The notes under the pieces were generated by a model. The model did no database searches, was not told the origin of the DNA, and was given only the letters and a program-made list of their open reading frames with translations. From Paludibaculum fermentans (GTDB lineage Bacteria; Acidobacteriota; Terriglobia; Bryobacterales; Bryobacteraceae), in contig NZ_CP063849.1 of assembly GCF_015277775.1 (NCBI RefSeq), positions 8,757,501 through 8,821,500 on the forward strand: a DNA stretch of 64,000 nucleotides, read 5' to 3'. Position numbers and translations under genes: made by a program. Below, one piece after another: positions 59,718-64,000 of this stretch (positions are counted from its first letter, which is position 1; every line of letters starts with the position of its first letter).

Positions 59718-60449
59718 TCAGGACTTGCCTGCCAGTGCGGCAATCAGGTGGCGCAACTCGGCATCGATGTCGGCGGGATCGGCCACGATGTTGGCGATCT
59801 CTGAGCGCAACAGATCGCGGTAGCGTTTTCGAAGCCTGTGAATGCCGACCTTCAAGGCCGCCTCCGTGGTTTCAAGCCGCCGCGCCAGTTCGGCATACGG
59901 TACATCGAACTCACCTTGCAGGCAGGGCTTCAAATTGTTGAAATGCTCCAGGCGACCGAGCAGGATGAACTCCTCGCGCAGCCGGTCGACGACCCGGTCC
60001 AAGAGAGTCCGCGCCCAGCGGCGTTCATAGATCCGCTCGGGCGTCTCGTTGTGGACCGGCTCGCGCACATACATCTCTTCGCCTTTCGAGAACTCGAAGG
60101 GCAGGGTAGCCATCCCGCCGCCGCGCTTCTGGGCGCGGGCCCGTCCGGCTTCGTCGCACAGGTAGTATTTGAAGGAAGAGAGAAGAAACGAGCGAAAGCG
60201 GCCGCGGTCCGGATCGGCTCGGTCGAAGTAGTCGCGTTCCAGGAAGCGAGCGAAAAACTCCTGCGTATGGTCCTGCGCCGCCTCCGGCGAATCGCCCCGC
60301 CGCCTGGCGTAGGCATAGAGCGGAAACCAGTAAGCCTCGCACAAGGAGGCGAGAGCCTGACGGCTGTCAGGCCCTGCGTGGGCACCCGCAGCCGCAACCA
60401 GAGTCCAATGGGTAGTCGGGAAATCAGCTGGACCGGAGCTGAATTGCAT
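59718..60449 (-). CDS. ECF-type sigma factor
   Basis: A 243-residue sigma-70 family protein of the kind paired with Ser/Thr kinases in Acidobacteria and Planctomycetes. Region 2 is LCEAYWFPLYAYARRRGDSP, AAQDHTQEFFARFLERDYF and RGRFRSFLLSSFKYYLCDEA. Region 4 is LARRLETTEAALKVGIHRLR. It directs RNA polymerase to alternative promoters and is presumably regulated by the kinase that follows 31 bases later. The start at 60449 is chosen because it precedes the family opening (DFPTTHWTLVAAA); 60488 also opens the frame. Confidence 0.88.
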   Translation of the reverse strand: MQFSSGPADFPTTHWTLVAAAGAHAGPDSRQALASLCEAYWFPLYAYARRRGDSPEAAQDHTQEFFARFLERDYFDRADPDRGRFRSFLLSSFKYYLCDEAGRARAQKRGGGMATLPFEFSKGEEMYVREPVHNETPERIYERRWARTLLDRVVDRLREEFILLGRLEHFNNLKPCLQGEFDVPYAELARRLETTEAALKVGIHRLRKRYRDLLRSEIANIVADPADIDAELRHLIAALAGKS

Positions 60450-60558
60450 CGTTTGGCTTCTAATTGTAGCGTGATCGCCATCCGCCAACCTTCGAGTTCG
60501 CCGGGGCAGTTGTGGTTAGCCCACAAGCAGCTGACTCTTTAGTTCCTGCGTGCTGGCG

Positions 60559-61524
60559 CTACTGTTGGCCGGCCCGCTCCATCGGCGGCGAGTTGGGAGC
60601 ACGCAGCGTGCGAATGTCCCGCATCGGCGGCTGGCCGAAGAACCGGCTGTACTCGCGGCTGAACTGGCTGGCGCTCTCATAGCCCACCGCAAAGGCCGCG
60701 CTGGCGGCGTCCAGACCGTCGGTGAGCATCTGGGTCCGGGCCGCCTGCAGGCGGAGCTGCTTCTGGTATTGCAGCGGGCTCATTGCGGTCAAGGCCCGGA
60801 AATGGTGATGCAGGGTTGACACGCCCATGCCCGCCATCTGGGCCAGATCCTCCACACGCAATGGCTTCGCGAAGTTCACGCGCATCCACGCGATCGCCTT
60901 CGCCGTGCGATGGCTCTGGTCGCCCAGTGTCGCGATGGCGCGCAGGCGGGCCCCCTCGGGCCCGCGCAGGATCCGGTAAATGATCTCGCGCTGAATCAGC
61001 CCGCTGAGAAAGGGGATGTCCGCCGGCGTATTTAACAGTTCCACCAGGCGGCAACACGCACCCAGTAGTTCCGCCGTGGTTGCGCCAGTGGCCATGGCCG
61101 GCGTGTCCGGGGGTGTGTCCGGAGGCGGAATCTCATCCCGGCTGAGCATCTCGCGGACCATCGTCATCTCAAATTTCAGGGACAACGCCAGGAAAGGAGC
61201 CGCCGCGCTGGCTTCCACCACCTGGCTGGTGATGGGCAGATCGACCGACGTCAGCAGGAATCGCGATTCATCATAAATAAAGGTCGTCAGTCCGAGTTCG
61301 ACCCGCTTTCGGCCCTGGGCGATTATGGCCACACTCGGCTCGTATGTCATGCAGGCCGGTGCGGTCAACTCCGTCCGCCGGACAAGGGTCAGGCCAGGGA
61401 TATCGGTCTCCCGTCTCACCTGGGTGCCCACGTAGGCGTCAATCTTCCGGGCCAGTTCGGCCCGCGCCTGGCGCACCGGATCCTCCGGGCCGGATCTACG
61501 CACGCTCTGCTTCGACACTGTCAT
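60559..61524 (-). CDS. AraC-family transcriptional regulator
   Basis: A 321-residue regulator from the start at 61524. The N-terminal ligand-binding domain of the AraC_N type is seen in YEPSVAIIAQGRKRVELGLT and FLLTSVDLPITSQVVEAS. The C-terminal double helix-turn-helix is LRVEDLAQMAGMGVSTLHHH, then SPLQYQKQLRLQAARTQML and VGYESASQFSREYSRFFGQP. It controls an unknown nearby or distant target; a likely activator of stress or efflux genes by analogy. It stands between the sigma factor and the VWFA-TPR gene, all on the same strand. Confidence 0.9.
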   Translation of the reverse strand: MTVSKQSVRRSGPEDPVRQARAELARKIDAYVGTQVRRETDIPGLTLVRRTELTAPACMTYEPSVAIIAQGRKRVELGLTTFIYDESRFLLTSVDLPITSQVVEASAAAPFLALSLKFEMTMVREMLSRDEIPPPDTPPDTPAMATGATTAELLGACCRLVELLNTPADIPFLSGLIQREIIYRILRGPEGARLRAIATLGDQSHRTAKAIAWMRVNFAKPLRVEDLAQMAGMGVSTLHHHFRALTAMSPLQYQKQLRLQAARTQMLTDGLDAASAAFAVGYESASQFSREYSRFFGQPPMRDIRTLRAPNSPPMERAGQQ

Positions 61525-61769
61525 GCGTCGCGCTCCCTCAGCCCCAGAATACATTCCGCAGCCCGGGAAGACGTACTGAATTGCGGCCGGTCGAGAGAAA
61601 TAGGCAATAAATCGGAAGGATCGGGATACCGCCCGCGCGGCGCCGGCCATAGGCTGGAACCAGGACCTTCGGTTCGTTCTCGGGAGAGCCGGTCTTGGCT
61701 GGGGCGGAAGCGAAAGTGGTCCGCCCCGGCGGCCGGCTTCAGGTGTTCCGTCCAGCCTGCCCCGCGCCT

Positions 61770-64000
61770 CTACTGCTCCATGGCCCAGTAGCCCTTCTTG
61801 GCTTGGACCTTCACCCTCTGGCCGCGAACCTGCACCTGGATCGCGCGAAATGTCCCGTCCAGCTTCTCGTTGCTGGAAATGTATCCCAACATGTAATACT
61901 CCCGCCCGTCCGCCAAGGCGCGCGTAAGCCCGGCCTGCAGATCGTTGTTGTTGCTGAAGGCGAGGCCGCCCGTTGCCGCCGCGACCTCCAAGAGCGCGGC
62001 CCGCAGGTCAGAGGCGCTCTGATTCATGGCACCGAGTACCGCCGGCATCATGGCGGCGCCGCTGCCGCCATTCGAAGCCTGGAAGTAGCCCTGGGTGTAC
62101 ACTCCGCGCGTGTCCACTGTGTCGATCGTGATGTTGCTTCTGGCCGCCAGCCGCACCACCTGATCGAACTCGGCCTGCATTCGATCCACGGTGCCCAGCG
62201 CAGCGAACCGGAACTCCGGAAAGTAGGCGTTCAGCAGCGTGCGGGCGGCCTTGCCCGGCACCAGTTCGAATCCATCCGAGATCAGCACCAGAGTCCGCCG
62301 GTCGTTGCCGTGAGACAACTGCTCCACAAGGTTGTGCAGTTGCCTGAGAAACAACAGGTTATAGACCCGTTCCTGCGTAGAGATCCGCTCCGCCTCCATC
62401 GGCAGGCTTCGTTTGCGCCCCTGGCACGAGGCCGAGCCCGTATCGCAGGCACTGCGGGCCTCGTCGAGCGAGCGGATAAACTGGCTCAACTCGACATCGA
62501 TGGATCCGCGCCGGCTGTCCATCAAGCGTGCCCGGAACTTGCGCTCGTCCAGTGCCTGCGACACCAGCACCGGATCCCGTGTTGCATTCGCGAGGATCTC
62601 CGTGGTGCTCCCCACCGCGGCCAGAATGTACTGCGCATCCCCCGGGCGTTCGGCTCGCAGCACCTTCTCCACCGCGGCCCTGGCATTCGCCAGCCCCTCC
62701 ATCGATGTATGGAGCGTATCGATGCAAAGGACATAGGTGCGCCGGATTGGGTTGCGCTCCACGGCAGATGCGTTCGAGCTCGGGGCCTCCGTCTTCCCTC
62801 CTGACTCCATTTCCGCCCCCACGCTCTCCGAACTGAACGACGTGATCTTCTGTTCCACTCCGTCCTCGAAGACGTGGAAGTCAGCCTGCTTCAACCCGGT
62901 CACGTGATGGCCTTCCCGATTAGTGGCGATCACCGGCACCAGCACCTGCCGGACTTCCACCCGCAGCGTATCCTGGCCGCCCGCGCCGGTTCTACGTTCG
63001 AGGCGCTCCTGGTGCGTCCTGTACTCGGCGTTGCCCGGTTCCAGCGCCGAAGCGGCCCGGTAGGCAGCCGCTGCCTCCTCGGCCTTGCCCACTTTCTCCA
63101 GCACCTGCCCGAGGTTGAACTGCACCACCGCGCTCCGCGGCTGGAGCCGTGCGCTAATCCTCAGTTCTTCGCTGGCGGCCTTCAGGTCACCCTGCTTCAT
63201 CAGGACCACTGCCAGGAAGTTGTGGGCCGGCCCATCCTCGGGCCGTCTCTTGAGTCCCTCCCGGATCTCCGCCTCCGCTCCGCGCAGATCGCCAGTGGAA
63301 TTCAACGCCACCGCAAGATGGAACCGTGCCAGGGCTGACTCCGGCTCAAGCCGCACGCTGGCGCGCATCGCCGGCACCGCCTCGGCGGGCTTGTGGGCCT
63401 GTTCGAGGCCGATGCCTCGCGCCAGCAGCTCAAAAGCGTCTTCCGTCGCATCCGCAGGCGGCCCAGTTCCCGCCGCTCCATCCTGATCCAGGATCCCGTA
63501 ATCGCGGAAGCGGTGGATCGAATGCACCTCCCCGCCGGCAAACTGACCGTGCACGGTCGCCCGCGCCGGCAGCCAGGCGGAGCCGCTTGCTCCTGACAGC
63601 CCCACTGCCCGGAAGACAACATCAGTGCTCAGCGTTTCAAACGGGAACCCCTCGATCTGATCGGCGAGTTCCGCGTGGATGCGCAGAATCCGGCCGCTCG
63701 CCGCATCCAGCCACACCAAGCCGTGAATGCGGGCCGTCTGTCCGGCCGCCCCTGTCACCACATGGCTGCGCAGACTCGATCCCGCATGCTGCGCAAACGC
63801 GATCACGGCCACATCCGCTCCCGCCTCCGTCAAGCGCCCGGCATAGCGGAAATCGGACTGGCCGCGGTTTTCCGGCAGCAGGTAGCTGAGCAGAGCCTCG
63901 AAGTGTCCCAACAGCAGGAAGCTGCTTTCCGCGGGCGGTGCGGCGCGCGCTCTCGTCGCCGGCACCACTCGGAACTCCTCCAGTACCAGTTCCGCACCAC
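61770..64000 (-). CDS. TPR and VWFA-related acidobacterial domain protein (5' end outside window)
   Basis: At least 743 residues are visible and the frame remains open through the right window edge, so the true start is missing. The N-terminal visible part resembles a secreted protein with a beta-rich segment. TPR-like repeats follow (LEPESALARFHLAVALNSTG, RPEDGPAHNFLAVVLMKQGD, LEPGNAEYRTHQ). The last ~420 residues are a VWFA-related domain typical of Acidobacteria, with RTYVLCIDTLHTSMEGL in place of a normal MIDAS (DxSxS), then VLISDGFELVPG, and YYMLGYISSNEKLDGTFRAI at the end. It is probably exported and mediates binding; metal binding at the altered site is doubtful. Confidence 0.85.
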   Translation of the reverse strand, partial: GAELVLEEFRVVPATRARAAPPAESSFLLLGHFEALLSYLLPENRGQSDFRYAGRLTEAGADVAVIAFAQHAGSSLRSHVVTGAAGQTARIHGLVWLDAASGRILRIHAELADQIEGFPFETLSTDVVFRAVGLSGASGSAWLPARATVHGQFAGGEVHSIHRFRDYGILDQDGAAGTGPPADATEDAFELLARGIGLEQAHKPAEAVPAMRASVRLEPESALARFHLAVALNSTGDLRGAEAEIREGLKRRPEDGPAHNFLAVVLMKQGDLKAASEELRISARLQPRSAVVQFNLGQVLEKVGKAEEAAAAYRAASALEPGNAEYRTHQERLERRTGAGGQDTLRVEVRQVLVPVIATNREGHHVTGLKQADFHVFEDGVEQKITSFSSESVGAEMESGGKTEAPSSNASAVERNPIRRTYVLCIDTLHTSMEGLANARAAVEKVLRAERPGDAQYILAAVGSTTEILANATRDPVLVSQALDERKFRARLMDSRRGSIDVELSQFIRSLDEARSACDTGSASCQGRKRSLPMEAERISTQERVYNLLFLRQLHNLVEQLSHGNDRRTLVLISDGFELVPGKAARTLLNAYFPEFRFAALGTVDRMQAEFDQVVRLAARSNITIDTVDTRGVYTQGYFQASNGGSGAAMMPAVLGAMNQSASDLRAALLEVAAATGGLAFSNNNDLQAGLTRALADGREYYMLGYISSNEKLDGTFRAIQVQVRGQRVKVQAKKGYWAMEQ

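Noticed and set aside
1-64000. CRISPR arrays, rRNA and tRNA genes
   Set aside because: I saw no regularly spaced repeats, no 16S/23S/5S segments and no cloverleaf with a TTCGA-type arm that I could support.

Overview
The window looks like a chromosomal segment of an acidobacterium close to Bryobacterales/Solibacteraceae (Solibacter or Paludibaculum type). The basis is gene content, because no rRNA or tRNA gene is visible: a PadR regulator followed by an 'acidobacterial duplicated orphan permease', an Oar-like TonB receptor with an N-terminal carboxypeptidase-like domain, a VWFA-related acidobacterial domain protein, a TolB-like/TPR protein, several Gfo/Idh/MocA oxidoreductases with twin-arginine leaders, and uniformly high GC. 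No species-level claim is made.

Region 1 (about 0-12 kb) is accessory DNA. It holds an AlbA_2-type DNA-binding protein, a RelE/HigB-XRE toxin-antitoxin pair with a palindromic operator, a DUF1801 gene and its deleted copy, two fragments of REP-associated tyrosine transposases (RAYT), a fragment of a Ser/Thr kinase, an IS4-family element, and a group II intron. The intron appears to sit inside a REP-like palindrome.

Region 2 (12-23 kb) is sugar metabolism and general housekeeping: xylulokinase and ROK glucokinase in tandem, a prolyl oligopeptidase, a TolB/TPR protein, a membrane acyltransferase, and an oxidoreductase/TIM-barrel isomerase operon closed by a strong terminator. Region 3 (23-25 kb) is a compact two-gene unit of unknown function; its first gene carries an in-frame stop. 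Region 4 (25-42 kb) looks like carbohydrate foraging: three exported Gfo/Idh/MocA proteins, a ROK repressor divergent from a TonB receptor, and a large secreted toroid-plus-propeller protein. ileS lies at the end of this region.

Region 5 (42-50 kb) has a four-gene operon (DUF1844, MBL hydrolase, ribF, secreted alpha/beta hydrolase), a probably leaderless padR gene with its permease, and a PIG-L deacetylase. Region 6 (50-54 kb) is a probable sulfur-detoxification operon: MBL-rhodanese, 1-Cys peroxiredoxin, sulfite oxidase. Region 7 (54-64 kb) has an ECF sigma factor, a very large Ser/Thr kinase with TPRs, an AraC regulator, a TPR-VWFA protein cut by the window edge, and a 380-residue protein that I read as a divergent cholera/pertussis-type (R-S-E) mono-ADP-ribosyltransferase. 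That last gene is the most unexpected item in the window.

All assignments come from reading the sequence alone; no database search was made.
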